NCBI GenBank assembly: GCA_963697455.1
Contig: CAVOOI010000035.1
Location: forward strand, 167,139 to 231,138
Reading direction: 5' to 3'
Source of the DNA: JAFEDN01 sp963697455
Lineage (GTDB): Bacteria; Pseudomonadota; Gammaproteobacteria; Coxiellales; Coxiellaceae
DNA: 64,000 nucleotides
The notes below the pieces were generated by a model that did not search any database, had not been told where the DNA came from, and saw nothing but the letters and a program-made list of their open reading frames with translations. The translations under genes and the position numbers were made by a program. Below are positions 42,408 to 51,104 of the stretch, piece after piece; positions within the stretch are counted from its first letter, which is position 1, and every line of letters starts with the position of its first letter.

Positions 42408-43955
42408 TTAAGATAATTGCAGTAAATTTTTCCCGGTCATTTCTGCAGGTGATGTTAATCCGAGTAGATACAGCATAGTCGGCGCTACATCCATTAAACT
42501 GGGGTGCTCAATCGGCCGCCATTTTGCTTGCCGTCCGACATACAGAAAAGGCACCAGGTTGGTAGTATGCGCGGTATGCGGTTGCTGATTTTTTTCATCA
42601 AACATCACTTCCACATTACCATGATCAGAAGTGATTAAGAGTTCTCCGCCGGCTTTTTTCAAGCTCTCGACAATGCGTTGAATGCATTGGTCAATCACTT
42701 CAAGAGCATGATTCGCTGCGGTTTCAACGCCAGTATGTCCTAGCATGTCGGGATTAGCGTAATTACAGATGATCACGTCATAATTTCCGCCTTCTATAGC
42801 TTCAACTAACCGGTCCGTCAATTCGACTGCGCTCATTTCTGGTTTTAAATCATAAGTGGGTACTTTGGGAGAGGGAATTAACATGCGTTCCTCTCCAGTG
42901 AACGGGAGTTCATTGCCGCCGTTTAAAAAATAGGTGACATGCGCATATTTTTCAGTTTCTGCAATTCGTAATTGCCGCAATCCTTGAGAGGCCAGAAACT
43001 CACCCAGCGTGTTTTTAAACGACAGCGGGGGATAAGCGATGGTGGCTTTCAATTCAGATGCATATTCAGTTAAGGTTATAAAAGAACTGAATTCTAAGGT
43101 GGTAGCGCGTTTAAATCCGCTAAAATGCGGGTCAGTCAGAGCAAAGCATAGTTGACGGGCGCGATCTGCACGAAAATTCATAAAGATCACGATGTCGCCA
43201 TTTTGCATACTGATGGGCTGCGCATTGGCTGGATGAATAGTCGTGGCTTGCACAAATTCATCGTTTTCATTGCGCGCGTAAGCGGCAGCTAAACCGGCAG
43301 TGGCGGAAGAGGCGGTATATTTTCCTTGTCCGCTCACTAACAAGTCGTAGGCGGTCTGAATTCGTTCCCAACGATTATCGCGGTCCATAGCGTAATAACG
43401 CCCTATAATATTGGCAATTTGACCGTAGCCTAATCGTTGGTAAAGAGCTTCGATTTTTTCTAACGAGGCTTGTGCAGAGCGGGGAGGGACATCCCGACCA
43501 TCTAAAAAAGCATGGAGATATTGATTAACGCCATGTTCGTTGATCATCTCAATTAAAGCGATAATGTGGTCTTCATGGCTGTGAACGCCGCCCGGTGAAA
43601 CCAGGCCCATAATATGGATAGAGCGGTGATTTTGTTTGGCTTGTTCAATGGCAGTCAACAGCACCGGATTTTTTTTAAAAGAACCGTCTTTGACTGCGTC
43701 GCTAATGCGGGTTAAATCTTGCGGGACTTGACGACCCGCGCCGATATGTAAATGGCCTACTTCTGAATTACCGATTTGTCCGTCTGGCAATCCGACCGCA
43801 CGCCCAGAAGCTTCCAGCAAAGTGCAGGGATAGTTTTTGAATAAATAATCTATATTGGGTATATGCGCGTTTTTCGTGGGATTATGTTGACTATTTTCAC
43901 GATGGCCCCAGCCATCTAAAATAACCAATGCAATCGGTTTCGTGGGATTTGACAT
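42408..43955 (-). CDS. gpmI: 2,3-bisphosphoglycerate-independent phosphoglycerate mutase
   Basis: iPGM interconverts 3- and 2-phosphoglycerate using two Mn2+ ions. From the ATG at 43955 (MSNPTKPIALVILDGWG) the product is 515 residues, as usual; the frame opens upstream but without family sequence. Seen are GNSEVGHLHIGAGR (nucleophile Ser), GLVSPGGVHSHEDHI, FLDGRDVPPRSA, GRYYAMDRDNRWER, NFRADRARQL and near the end ICNYANPDMLGHTG, ITSDHGNVE and PHTAHTTNLVP, the metal ligands. Head of the gpmI-envC-ctpA operon; divergent from the rhodanese gene. Confidence 0.96.
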   Translation of the reverse strand: MSNPTKPIALVILDGWGHRENSQHNPTKNAHIPNIDYLFKNYPCTLLEASGRAVGLPDGQIGNSEVGHLHIGAGRQVPQDLTRISDAVKDGSFKKNPVLLTAIEQAKQNHRSIHIMGLVSPGGVHSHEDHIIALIEMINEHGVNQYLHAFLDGRDVPPRSAQASLEKIEALYQRLGYGQIANIIGRYYAMDRDNRWERIQTAYDLLVSGQGKYTASSATAGLAAAYARNENDEFVQATTIHPANAQPISMQNGDIVIFMNFRADRARQLCFALTDPHFSGFKRATTLEFSSFITLTEYASELKATIAYPPLSFKNTLGEFLASQGLRQLRIAETEKYAHVTYFLNGGNELPFTGEERMLIPSPKVPTYDLKPEMSAVELTDRLVEAIEGGNYDVIICNYANPDMLGHTGVETAANHALEVIDQCIQRIVESLKKAGGELLITSDHGNVEVMFDEKNQQPHTAHTTNLVPFLYVGRQAKWRPIEHPSLMDVAPTMLYLLGLTSPAEMTGKNLLQLS

Positions 43956-44047
43956 CAGTGCTCCGTATTTTAAAGTGACTGCGATTTTCACCAAATTCTG
44001 GCCGCTGCATAATGACATTTTTTTGACCTTCCGGCAACTTCAGGCAT

Positions 44048-44076
44048 CGTCATCCCGCGACTTGATCGCGGAATCC
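44048..44076. repeat. Short dispersed palindrome (cgtcatcccgcg type)
   Basis: cgtcatcccgcgacttgatc, continuing gcggaatcc: a hairpin ccgcga/tcgcgg with the cgtcat lead that recurs at 61656-61685. About 50 bases further on, ctggatcgacggatg looks like a decayed second half. It lies between gpmI and the rhodanese gene. Confidence 0.55.
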
Positions 44077-44171
44077 AGGGCTGAACATGCCATTGCTGGA
44101 TCGACGGATGTTTTTTACCCCTCGCTTGTGATAGTCTACCGTTTTCAATTATTGATGAAAGCGGGGATTAC

Positions 44172-44594
44172 GTGCAGGATTTTATTCAATTTGCGTTGCA
44201 TCATTGGCTGCTCAGTGGCTTATTTATCATATTGCTGATTTTATTGCTGGTAGAAGAGGCGAGGTCTAAAGGGCTATTAAATCAGATTAGCCCGCAAGAA
44301 TTAGTCAGGATGATGAATCGCGAATCGGCGGTAGTAGTGGATATTCGCAACCTGGAAATTTTTCGGGAAGGGCATATCGTAGGCGCGGTCAGTCTGCCCG
44401 CGGCCGAGCTTGAAAAAGATTCGAGCAAGCTAATTAAATATAAAGACAAGCCGATTGTTTTAGTTTGTGCGACCGGCCAAAAAGCGGGCGCTATAGCCGG
44501 AATCTTGAAAAAACAAAATTTCGAGCAAATCCATGTCTTAGCGGGTGGCATGAATGCTTGGAAAACCGCGCAAATGCCCATAACTAAGAAGTAA
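44172..44594 (+). CDS. Membrane-anchored rhodanese-like protein (YibN type)
   Basis: 140 residues: one N-terminal helix (HHWLLSGLFIILLILLLVEEA) and a cytoplasmic rhodanese domain (about residues 40-135). The active-site loop is VLVCATGQKAGAIA, with Cys as the sulphur-accepting residue, and GHIVGAVSLPA, GGMNAWK are typical. The start is a GTG at 44172 with gcgggg ahead. First of rhodanese-grxC-secB-gpsA, the same order as E. coli yibN-grxC-secB-gpsA. Confidence 0.92.
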   Translation: MQDFIQFALHHWLLSGLFIILLILLLVEEARSKGLLNQISPQELVRMMNRESAVVVDIRNLEIFREGHIVGAVSLPAAELEKDSSKLIKYKDKPIVLVCATGQKAGAIAGILKKQNFEQIHVLAGGMNAWKTAQMPITKK

Positions 44595-44606
44595 GGGATG
44601 CTGACC

Positions 44607-44867
44607 ATGCAAAAACATAAAGTGGAAATGTATACAATAGCAACGTGCCCTTATTGCGACCAAGCTAAACAATTATTGGCCCGTAAAGGCATTAGCTATA
44701 CTGAAATTCGTATAGATTTAGATCCCGGCAAGCGTTCGGAGATGCTTGAGCGTACCGGCGGCCGCCGTACAGTGCCGGAAATTTTTATCGGCAATGAATT
44801 AATTGGCGGCTATGATGATTTATGGGCTTATGAACAGTCCGGAAAATTAGATGAGAAATTCAAGTAG
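44607..44867 (+). CDS. grxC: Glutaredoxin 3
   Basis: A small thiol oxidoreductase of 86 residues. The redox motif is CPYC in MYTIATCPYCDQAKQLL, followed by GGRRTVPEIFIGNELIGGYDDLWA (cis-Pro and glutathione-binding GG). ATGs at 44598 and 44607 are both in frame; AAGGG at 44593-44597 is spaced for the latter. It uses glutathione to reduce disulphides such as that of ribonucleotide reductase. Cotranscribed with neighbours. Confidence 0.95.
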   Translation: MQKHKVEMYTIATCPYCDQAKQLLARKGISYTEIRIDLDPGKRSEMLERTGGRRTVPEIFIGNELIGGYDDLWAYEQSGKLDEKFK

Positions 44868-44941
44868 CGGACAGCATCACGCTGGAGGCAGCGAGAATTG
44901 CTAATACATAGTTGTTTTGCATTTTTAATTTAGGAGTAAAT

Positions 44942-45439
44942 ATGGCTCAAGAACAAAAAACCCAAAATGGCGCTGCAAATACCGAGCAAGGCCAGCGTCA
45001 ATTTGCGATTCAACGTATCTACGTAAAAGATATGTCGGTTGAAGTACCCAATAGTCCAAAAATATTTTTAGAAAACTGGGAACCAGAATTGAATATGGAC
45101 TTAGGCACCAAGGCTGATCCTGTAGACAGCAACACTTATGAGGTAGTGCTGACTTTGACTGTGACTGTCAAAATTAAAACGACGGTGGCTTTTTTAGTTG
45201 AAGTAAAGCAGGCTGGTATTTTTACCTTGCAAGGCTTTCCTGAAGAGCAATTGCGCCCCATGCTCGGAGCTTTTTGTCCAAACGTGCTTTATCCTTATGC
45301 GCGAGCCACGGTGACTGATCTAGTGGTCCGTGCTGGATTTCCGCAATTATATTTAACCCCGGTGAGTTTTGATGCGCTTTACGAACAGCATGAACGTGAG
45401 CGGCAGCAAAAAGCCGAGGGCAAACCAACCGAGCAGTAA
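44942..45439 (+). CDS. secB: Protein-export chaperone SecB
   Basis: 165 residues from the ATG at 44942 (AGGAG seven bases ahead; upstream open codons are not family sequence). FAIQRIYVKDMSVEVPNSPKIF, NTYEVVLTLTVTVK and QAGIFTLQGFPEEQLRPMLGAFCPNVLYPYARATVTDLVVRAGFPQLYL cover the SecB fold. It keeps precursors unfolded and hands them to SecA. Ends two bases before gpsA. Confidence 0.97.
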   Translation: MAQEQKTQNGAANTEQGQRQFAIQRIYVKDMSVEVPNSPKIFLENWEPELNMDLGTKADPVDSNTYEVVLTLTVTVKIKTTVAFLVEVKQAGIFTLQGFPEEQLRPMLGAFCPNVLYPYARATVTDLVVRAGFPQLYLTPVSFDALYEQHERERQQKAEGKPTEQ

Positions 45440-45441
45440 GC

Positions 45442-46440
45442 GTGAAAGATTCACCCATTGCCGTGCTTGGCGCGGGCGCCTGGGGAACCGCTTTGGCTTT
45501 ATTGTTGATCCGTAATGGCAACCAAGTAAAGCTATGGTGTTACGATCCTGAGCAAGCCGCGGTGATGCGCGCTCAACGTGCAAATCCCGAATTCTTACCG
45601 GGATTTTCCTTGCCGGACACTCTGCAAATTGAAACTGATTTAACGCTGGCTTTGCAGGATGTGAGCGATATTTTAATGGCAGTGCCCAGCCGGGTTTTTA
45701 CCAACGTGCTTCATCAAATTAAATCTTGCCGTCAAAATGGCTGGCGGATTGTGTGGGGCACGAAAGGTTTAGATGCGACCAGCGGTCGTTTATTGCATGA
45801 AATGGTTGCGGAAGTGTTAGGTGACACTACGCCTGCGGCGGTCATATCCGGCCCGAGCTTTGCGCATGAACTGGCTGCCGGGCTGCCAACTGCCGTCAGT
45901 CTTAGCGGTAATCAGCCTGATTTTTTGCAAGACTTGAAGAGCCGTTTTCACGGCGCTAATTTACGAGTCTATGAAAATCCGGATTTCACCGGGGTACAAT
46001 TATGCGGAGTGGTCAAGAATGTATTGGCAATTGCCGTGGGCATTGCCGATGGTTTGTTGCTAGGCGCTAATGCCCGCTGCGCCCTCATCACCCGTGGGAT
46101 GGCGGAAATAGCCCGCCTAAATGAAGCTTTAGGAGGCAAAGCCAGTACTTTGATGAGTTTGGCCGGGGTGGGAGATCTGGTGCTCACCTGCACCGACAAT
46201 CAATCCCGCAATCGTCGGTTCGGATTGTTAATTGGCCAAGGCTTGCCGCCTACCCAAGCGGCGCTTGAAATCGGCAAAGTCATTGAAGGATTAAGCAACA
46301 CCGAACGGGTGCGTGATTTGGCGCGCCGCTTTTTGATCGACATGCCCATTACCGAGCAAATTCATAATATTTTGTATCACGGTTATCCGCCTGGCGAAGT
46401 GGTCGCCAGTTTATTGAGTCGCGAACCCAAAACCGAATGA
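45442..46440 (+). CDS. gpsA: Glycerol-3-phosphate dehydrogenase [NAD(P)+]
   Basis: GpsA makes glycerol-3-phosphate for phospholipids from dihydroxyacetone phosphate. 332 residues, GTG start at 45442. The Rossmann motif is VLGAGAWGTALA; then WGTKGLD, ISGPSFAHELAAGLPTAV, the catalytic-Lys block GVVKNVLAIAVGIADGL and AGVGDLVLTCT. End of the four-gene operon; converges on oxyR with a one-base gap. Confidence 0.96.
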   Translation: MKDSPIAVLGAGAWGTALALLLIRNGNQVKLWCYDPEQAAVMRAQRANPEFLPGFSLPDTLQIETDLTLALQDVSDILMAVPSRVFTNVLHQIKSCRQNGWRIVWGTKGLDATSGRLLHEMVAEVLGDTTPAAVISGPSFAHELAAGLPTAVSLSGNQPDFLQDLKSRFHGANLRVYENPDFTGVQLCGVVKNVLAIAVGIADGLLLGANARCALITRGMAEIARLNEALGGKASTLMSLAGVGDLVLTCTDNQSRNRRFGLLIGQGLPPTQAALEIGKVIEGLSNTERVRDLARRFLIDMPITEQIHNILYHGYPPGEVVASLLSREPKTE

Positions 46441-46441
46441 T

Positions 46442-47332
46442 TCATAAGCTTATAGAATTAAGACAGATATTTTTTAAGTGACCGACAAGTTCGTTGAATA
46501 GCAATGACCGGCTGGTAGATTTTCTCCAGACTAGTCCGAGGCTTCGCGAAGGTTTAGCGCCGTTGAATGGGATGTAAACTAGGCCATCGCCTTTGCGGCA
46601 AGCTAGTTTTGGCATCAAGGTAATGCCGATTCCGGCTGCTACCATGTGCCGCAAAGTTTCCAAGCTAGTAGCGCGAAAATCCTTCATCTCATTGGCGCTA
46701 ATTTGTTCGCATACTGCCAAGGCTTGATCTCGCAAACAGTGGCCCTCATTCAACAACAGCAAATTTTGATCTCCCAGCTCAGTGAGCTTTAGAGTTTTGC
46801 GCCTAGACCAAGCATGTTCATGGGGAGCTGCTAATAAAAATTCCTCAGTAAAAAAAGCAGCTGTGTTCAAATGCGTATCCGTGATCGGTAACGCCAATAT
46901 AGCAGCATCTATTTTGCCTTGATTCAGTTCTTCTAGTAGAAAATGCGTTTGCCCTTCTACCAAGAAATAAGATAATTTAGGGAAAATGTGCATTAACTTC
47001 GGGAAGGCCAATGGCAGCAAGTAAGGTGCGACAGTGGGAATAATGCCCAGTTTAATTTGCCCGCTATACGGATCTTTTGCAGCCTGCGCTTCCTCACGCA
47101 TAGCCTCCATTTCCCGTAAAATATTCTTACCCCGTTCAGCCATCTGCGCGCCAATTTCTGTTAATCGGACCGATTTATTAGTGCGCTCAAGTAATTGCAC
47201 TCCCAAACGGTCTTCTAATTTTTTGATTTGCATGCTGAGAGTAGGCTGGCTGACAAAACACATTTTTGCCGCCTTCCCGAAATGAGAATATTTTGCTAGT
47301 GCGACTAAATATTTGATGCTTTGTATATTCAT
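46442..47332 (-). CDS. oxyR: OxyR-like hydrogen peroxide-sensing LysR regulator
   Basis: 296 residues. N-terminal winged HTH (LVALAKYSHFGKAAKMCFVSQPTLSMQIKKLEDRLGVQLLER). The sensing domain keeps both redox cysteines, in LNEGHCLRDQALAVC, equivalent to Cys199 and Cys208 of E. coli OxyR, and the adjacent FRATSLETLRHMVAAGIGITLMP. It should form the peroxide-induced disulphide and activate antioxidant genes. No catalase or ahp gene is next to it here. Confidence 0.94.
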   Translation of the reverse strand: MNIQSIKYLVALAKYSHFGKAAKMCFVSQPTLSMQIKKLEDRLGVQLLERTNKSVRLTEIGAQMAERGKNILREMEAMREEAQAAKDPYSGQIKLGIIPTVAPYLLPLAFPKLMHIFPKLSYFLVEGQTHFLLEELNQGKIDAAILALPITDTHLNTAAFFTEEFLLAAPHEHAWSRRKTLKLTELGDQNLLLLNEGHCLRDQALAVCEQISANEMKDFRATSLETLRHMVAAGIGITLMPKLACRKGDGLVYIPFNGAKPSRSLGLVWRKSTSRSLLFNELVGHLKNICLNSISL

Positions 47333-47406
47333 AAATTGATCATAAAAATTAACTATCGTAATGTTAACATTAATAACTAATATTTATCAATAGCATTCAA
47401 AAGACT

Positions 47407-47493
47407 CGTCATTGCGAGCGTGAGCGAAGTAATCTAGTTCGTACTTTGGACAACGCTCTGTACTAGATTGCTTCACTTGCGTTCGCAATGACG
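47407..47493. repeat. Dispersed palindromic repeat, complete copy
   Basis: Left arm cgtcattgcgagcgtgagcg (47407 on, to 47438) pairs with the right arm at 47462-47493. By eye 27 of 32 positions match, and four of the five differences become G-U pairs in RNA. An identical copy of the right arm alone is at 39850-39876. It sits after the oxyR start, upstream of the next minus-strand gene end. Confidence 0.8.
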
Positions 47494-47505
47494 ATGAGAA
47501 GCAGC

Positions 47506-48489
47506 TTAACGCCTATGGGTGCTACCTAGGTAACTAGGAAACCTAGGCGCTTCTTCATGATTTGGTTTTTGAAGCAGGCCACGTTCCCTGGTTAACTGAG
47601 AAAATAATCCGGTATGAGGCGCAAAACTATAACTATTTTGTTTCGCCTGCCTAGATAGCAGTATGCCATCTACCGTGGTGCTTCTAATTTCAAAATCAAG
47701 ATCGCTTCCTGATATTATGCTATTATTTGCAGGGATTTTATCCAAATAACGGTGTTGATATTCCGTAATTAAAAACGGATTAATATTAAAATCTGCGCAA
47801 AAAACCATAAACATTTCTGAGTACGTTTTTAAAATAGACGCGGTCAACTGACAATACTTGTCTCCGGTTGTGGATAATTCAGATTTTACTGTTTTTTGTT
47901 CGTCTTTTGAAAAAGGGAAATGCGCCAAAGAAAGATATTTCTTACCTTGTTTTTCTGCGGTCAATTCCCAAATTTGAAATCGATTAGCCAGTACGTCGAA
48001 TAATTCAAAATTTTCCAATAAGCTCGAAGAGATCTTATTAACTTTGTAATGATTGTCTGTCAGTAACAATAATCCCCAATGATCTTTTGATTCTATTTCT
48101 GGTCGATAAAATCCATTGCTGCTAGTTAATCTTGTCATCCACGGAAATTGTTTTAAACAACCAAAAAAATTTTTCAGATCGATCTTGCGAATAGGCCCTT
48201 CGCAAAGTCCAATCGCATAAATATTAGGTTGACTCAAAACAATTTCAGCGATGACATATGCAACTTTCTGCAAACGAGCAGTATATTCTGCGTCATTCTC
48301 AATAATATTAAAACCATTATTGTATCGGCCTCTGCGAAAATCGCCTTTCATCATAATATTCCAAAATAGAACATTATCATGAACCACTGGATGATGATCT
48401 GAGACTTTCGATTTGATAACATCCTTGCCATCCAAGCAAGCCAAACTGTATTCGTTAAATTCCACGCTACGTTGCCATGTATTCTTCAT
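47506..48489 (-). CDS. Endonuclease/exonuclease/phosphatase-fold-like protein, possibly permuted
   Basis: 327 residues, not a close match to any protein I know. Pieces resemble the EEP (DNase I-like) superfamily: Asn44 in LFWNIMMKG, Glu97 in IGLCEGP, His190 in LSLAHFPF, Asp233-Asn235 in VFCADFNINP and Asp274 in TTVDGILLS. The SDHxP motif that normally ends an EEP domain occurs near the start (VSDHHPV, residues 29-35), so the fold may be circularly permuted. Substrates could be nucleic acid or phosphoinositide. No signal peptide. A secreted effector acting on host lipids is one possibility, unproven. It stands alone between oxyR and the LD-carboxypeptidase. Confidence 0.5.
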   Translation of the reverse strand: MKNTWQRSVEFNEYSLACLDGKDVIKSKVSDHHPVVHDNVLFWNIMMKGDFRRGRYNNGFNIIENDAEYTARLQKVAYVIAEIVLSQPNIYAIGLCEGPIRKIDLKNFFGCLKQFPWMTRLTSSNGFYRPEIESKDHWGLLLLTDNHYKVNKISSSLLENFELFDVLANRFQIWELTAEKQGKKYLSLAHFPFSKDEQKTVKSELSTTGDKYCQLTASILKTYSEMFMVFCADFNINPFLITEYQHRYLDKIPANNSIISGSDLDFEIRSTTVDGILLSRQAKQNSYSFAPHTGLFSQLTRERGLLQKPNHEEAPRFPSYLGSTHRR

Positions 48490-48612
48490 TGTATACCTCT
48501 CTTTTTCAAAATTTAAAATATCTTTCTAAGTTATGTTGTCTTGAAGAACTAAATTAGTAAAATAAAATGAATTTATCGGATTGATAGGAAATAGCTATTA
48601 TTAGAAAGAAAA

Positions 48613-48647
48613 TAAAATACCCGACGCGTTAGCACGGGATATTTTAT
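48613..48647 (-). terminator. Rho-independent terminator of the LD-carboxypeptidase gene
   Basis: On the minus strand, aaaatatcccg and cgggtatttt form a stem around tgctaacgcgt, followed by T-rich sequence (attttctttct). The hairpin includes the stop codon at 48644-48646. The A-rich other side might also make it work from the plus strand. Confidence 0.75.
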
Positions 48648-49561
48648 TTTACTGCAGAATTTAATAATTTGATGTAACCCTCATTAGCATCGAGAAGGGC
48701 AGTAATGCCAATAGGAAAAGTGAACATTTCTGGTTGATGACCAAACATCACATTGGTTAATACCGGAATATTTAAATCTTGAGTAATGCGTTCTTGCAAT
48801 TGCATTATGGTAAAAGAATTGGTTACGCGAGTGGGGCACTCATTAAAACGGCCAAAAATCAGACCTTTTAGGTTCGGCAAAATGTTGGCTAATTTTAATT
48901 GCATTAACATCCGGTCAAGCCGGTACACTTCTTCATGCACATCTTCTAAAAATAAAATTTTATTTCGCCAATCAATCGGTACATAAGGCGAACCGATCAG
49001 AGAAGCTAACACGCTCAAGTTTCCGCCGATAAGTTCGCCGGTAGCACTACCCTTGCGTAAGATCTTGGTTTCTGCAGAATGGGGATAACGTGCTGCTACA
49101 CCGGTAAATAAAATTTCTTGCAATGAATCTAAGGTGGATTGTGGCCAGGGCATGGAAGCGCTCGGTCCATGAAAAGTCACTATGCCGGTTTGTTGTTGAA
49201 TAGCGATAAGTAAAGCAGTGACGTCACTAAATCCCAATACGATTTTTGGGTTCGCCGCAATTAAATCCCAATCCAGGAATGGCAATAGTCGAGCGCATCC
49301 ATACCCGCCACGAGCGCTGATAATCGCTTTGATGGTGGAGTCGCTGAAGGCAGCATGTAATTTAGCTACCATTTCCGGTGCTGAACTGGCAAAATAGCCA
49401 TCGTTCTGTTGATTTACCGCCATATTAATGACTTTCAGGCCCAGAGCTTCCAGGCGAGTGACTGCTTGGCGGATTTGGTCCTCGCTGGCTATAAAAGCCG
49501 GAGTAATCAGCGCGACGGAATCGCCGGTCTGTAACCGGCAAGGTAAAATAGTGTTTGGCAT
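48644..49561 (-). CDS. LD-carboxypeptidase, S66 family
   Basis: 305 residues of the LdcA/MccF family, serine peptidases that remove the last D-Ala from murein tetrapeptides (LdcA) or cleave microcin C (MccF). The Ser is in GFSDVTALL, preceded by IISARGGYGCARLLPFLDWD; Glu in ILFLEDVHEEVYRLDRML; His in NVMFGHQPEMFTFPIG. Recycling of peptidoglycan, as with anmK at 1117, is the likeliest role. Whether it hydrolyses microcin-like compounds cannot be told. Confidence 0.9.
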   Translation of the reverse strand: MPNTILPCRLQTGDSVALITPAFIASEDQIRQAVTRLEALGLKVINMAVNQQNDGYFASSAPEMVAKLHAAFSDSTIKAIISARGGYGCARLLPFLDWDLIAANPKIVLGFSDVTALLIAIQQQTGIVTFHGPSASMPWPQSTLDSLQEILFTGVAARYPHSAETKILRKGSATGELIGGNLSVLASLIGSPYVPIDWRNKILFLEDVHEEVYRLDRMLMQLKLANILPNLKGLIFGRFNECPTRVTNSFTIMQLQERITQDLNIPVLTNVMFGHQPEMFTFPIGITALLDANEGYIKLLNSAVK

Positions 49562-49591
49562 ACAGGTATATCTTAATTAAAAATAACCTAA

Positions 49592-50278
49592 ATGAGTAGT
49601 GTTATCTGGCAAAAGGCCCCTAAGAAGCTAGATCTTGGCCTCAATGAAGTCCATATCTGGAAAGCAGCTCTAACCCAATGGTCTGATCTTCCAGCGGATG
49701 TGCTGTCTCCAGAAGAATTGCGGCGGAGCGCGCGCTTCCTCCGCGAAGAACACCAGCGGCAATTTGCCTTAGCGCGAGCGTTTTTACGCCTTATTTTAGC
49801 CGTTTATTTACCGATCAACCCGGCCCAAATCCGTTTCCGTGAAGGGGCTTACGGCAAATTATATTTAGTGGATAACCCAATTCAATTAGAATTTAATCTA
49901 TCGCACTCCAAAGATCTGGCCTTATATGCGCTCACATTGGGCCAGGAGATTGGGATTGATGTTGAATGGATGGATCCGCACTTAACGGTTGAACCGCTGG
50001 TAACTCGTTTTTTTTCATCCGCTGAACAACGGGCGATTTTAACCTTGCCTGAAGATCAGCAAATAGACGCTTTTTATGATCATTGGACATGCAAAGAAGC
50101 CTATCTTAAAGCTTTGGGGTTAGGTTTAAGCGGGTTATCCAGCTCAATATCTCATTATCAGAAGGGGGCAATTATCAGTCTTGAGCCTGCTCCAGAATAT
50201 GTCGGCGCGCTGGCCTTTACTCCCGATGGCAATCTCTCATCAATGCAAAAAAAATATTACCAAATCGGCAGTTTCTAA
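49592..50278 (+). CDS. 4'-phosphopantetheinyl transferase (Sfp type)
   Basis: 228 residues. The Mg2+/CoA-binding motifs are IGIDVEWMD and HWTCKEAYLKALGLGL, preceded by FNLSHSKDLALYAL. It moves phosphopantetheine from CoA to a carrier protein. It belongs to the larger Sfp/Gsp group, used for fatty acid, polyketide or peptide synthases or for acyl carrier protein in bacteria without AcpS; no synthase is in the window. It is divergent from the LD-carboxypeptidase, 30 bases apart. Confidence 0.92.
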   Translation: MSSVIWQKAPKKLDLGLNEVHIWKAALTQWSDLPADVLSPEELRRSARFLREEHQRQFALARAFLRLILAVYLPINPAQIRFREGAYGKLYLVDNPIQLEFNLSHSKDLALYALTLGQEIGIDVEWMDPHLTVEPLVTRFFSSAEQRAILTLPEDQQIDAFYDHWTCKEAYLKALGLGLSGLSSSISHYQKGAIISLEPAPEYVGALAFTPDGNLSSMQKKYYQIGSF

Positions 50279-50368
50279 AAATATTCAATTGAAATTTTAA
50301 AAAACCCAGAAGAAGCAGAAAATTACTGGAGTGCCGCGCTATAAGATGGTGACACTCGGTTTTCTTTA

Positions 50369-50998
50369 TTAAGTTACTGAGATTCTAAAGGGTTGAGGTA
50401 TCGGGACGGTAGTTTGTGGCTTTTTTGCTTCTGAAGGTTTAGGTTCTGGCCTTTTAGTAGGTTGTGCGGGATCTCTGTACTTGAAAGAAGCTGTATATGT
50501 GCTGGGGGGGGCCGCGGGAGTGGGTTTAGGTAAGTTCGATTGAGCATAAGTAAAAATTTTGTGGCAAATTGCCATATAAGCTGCTTTTAAAGTACTGTCT
50601 GCTCCAATCTGTCTTAATTCTGATGCTGGGAATTGCTTCATCAAGGCTGGGCTGTTCCCTAACAGAGGATTCGCTCCTTGACTAATCAATGCGTCGATCA
50701 GCATCATTCGGCAGTTAAGACTTGCAGAGGACTTCACACAAACCGATAAAGCTGTTAACCCCTGAGAGTTTTGGCGATTCAGAAAGGCTGATTTTGAAAT
50801 ATTATTTTTTTCACATAATTTTAATAAATGATTGAGTGCTTCAACTGACATCAGGCTTGCATTGTTGGCAAGTACATGCAACAAGCTATCTTCTTTTTCA
50901 TCTTGCTCATTAATAATTTGTTTCGGATCTACGCCCGCTCTGATTTTAAATCCATCCAGATCTTGTTGTAGTATGGACTCAATACATAAAGCTTTCAT
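50369..50998 (-). CDS. Ankyrin-like repeat protein with Pro-rich tail
   Basis: 209 residues from the ATG at 50998 (gaggtaaat ahead). The middle has two to three weak ankyrin-type units: DSLLHVLANNASLMSVEALNHLLKLC; QGLTALSVCVKSSASLNCRMMLIDALISQGANPLL (the last with the ALISxGANP turn). The tail from about residue 160 is rich in Pro and Lys (KPTPAAPPS; KRPEPKPSEAKKPQ). Ankyrin proteins with disordered tails are frequent among secreted effectors of intracellular gammaproteobacteria. Divergent from the large gene at 51105, 106 bases apart, so the pair may share control. Confidence 0.6.
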   Translation of the reverse strand: MKALCIESILQQDLDGFKIRAGVDPKQIINEQDEKEDSLLHVLANNASLMSVEALNHLLKLCEKNNISKSAFLNRQNSQGLTALSVCVKSSASLNCRMMLIDALISQGANPLLGNSPALMKQFPASELRQIGADSTLKAAYMAICHKIFTYAQSNLPKPTPAAPPSTYTASFKYRDPAQPTKRPEPKPSEAKKPQTTVPIPQPFRISVT

Positions 50999-51104
50999 AT
51001 TTACCTCACAGATCAATAAAAATGCTTGAATTGATCAAATAATATCTGTAAAATCAATCTTTCACATTTAAGATAACATATTTTAATATAGAGTACAATA
51101 TTTT

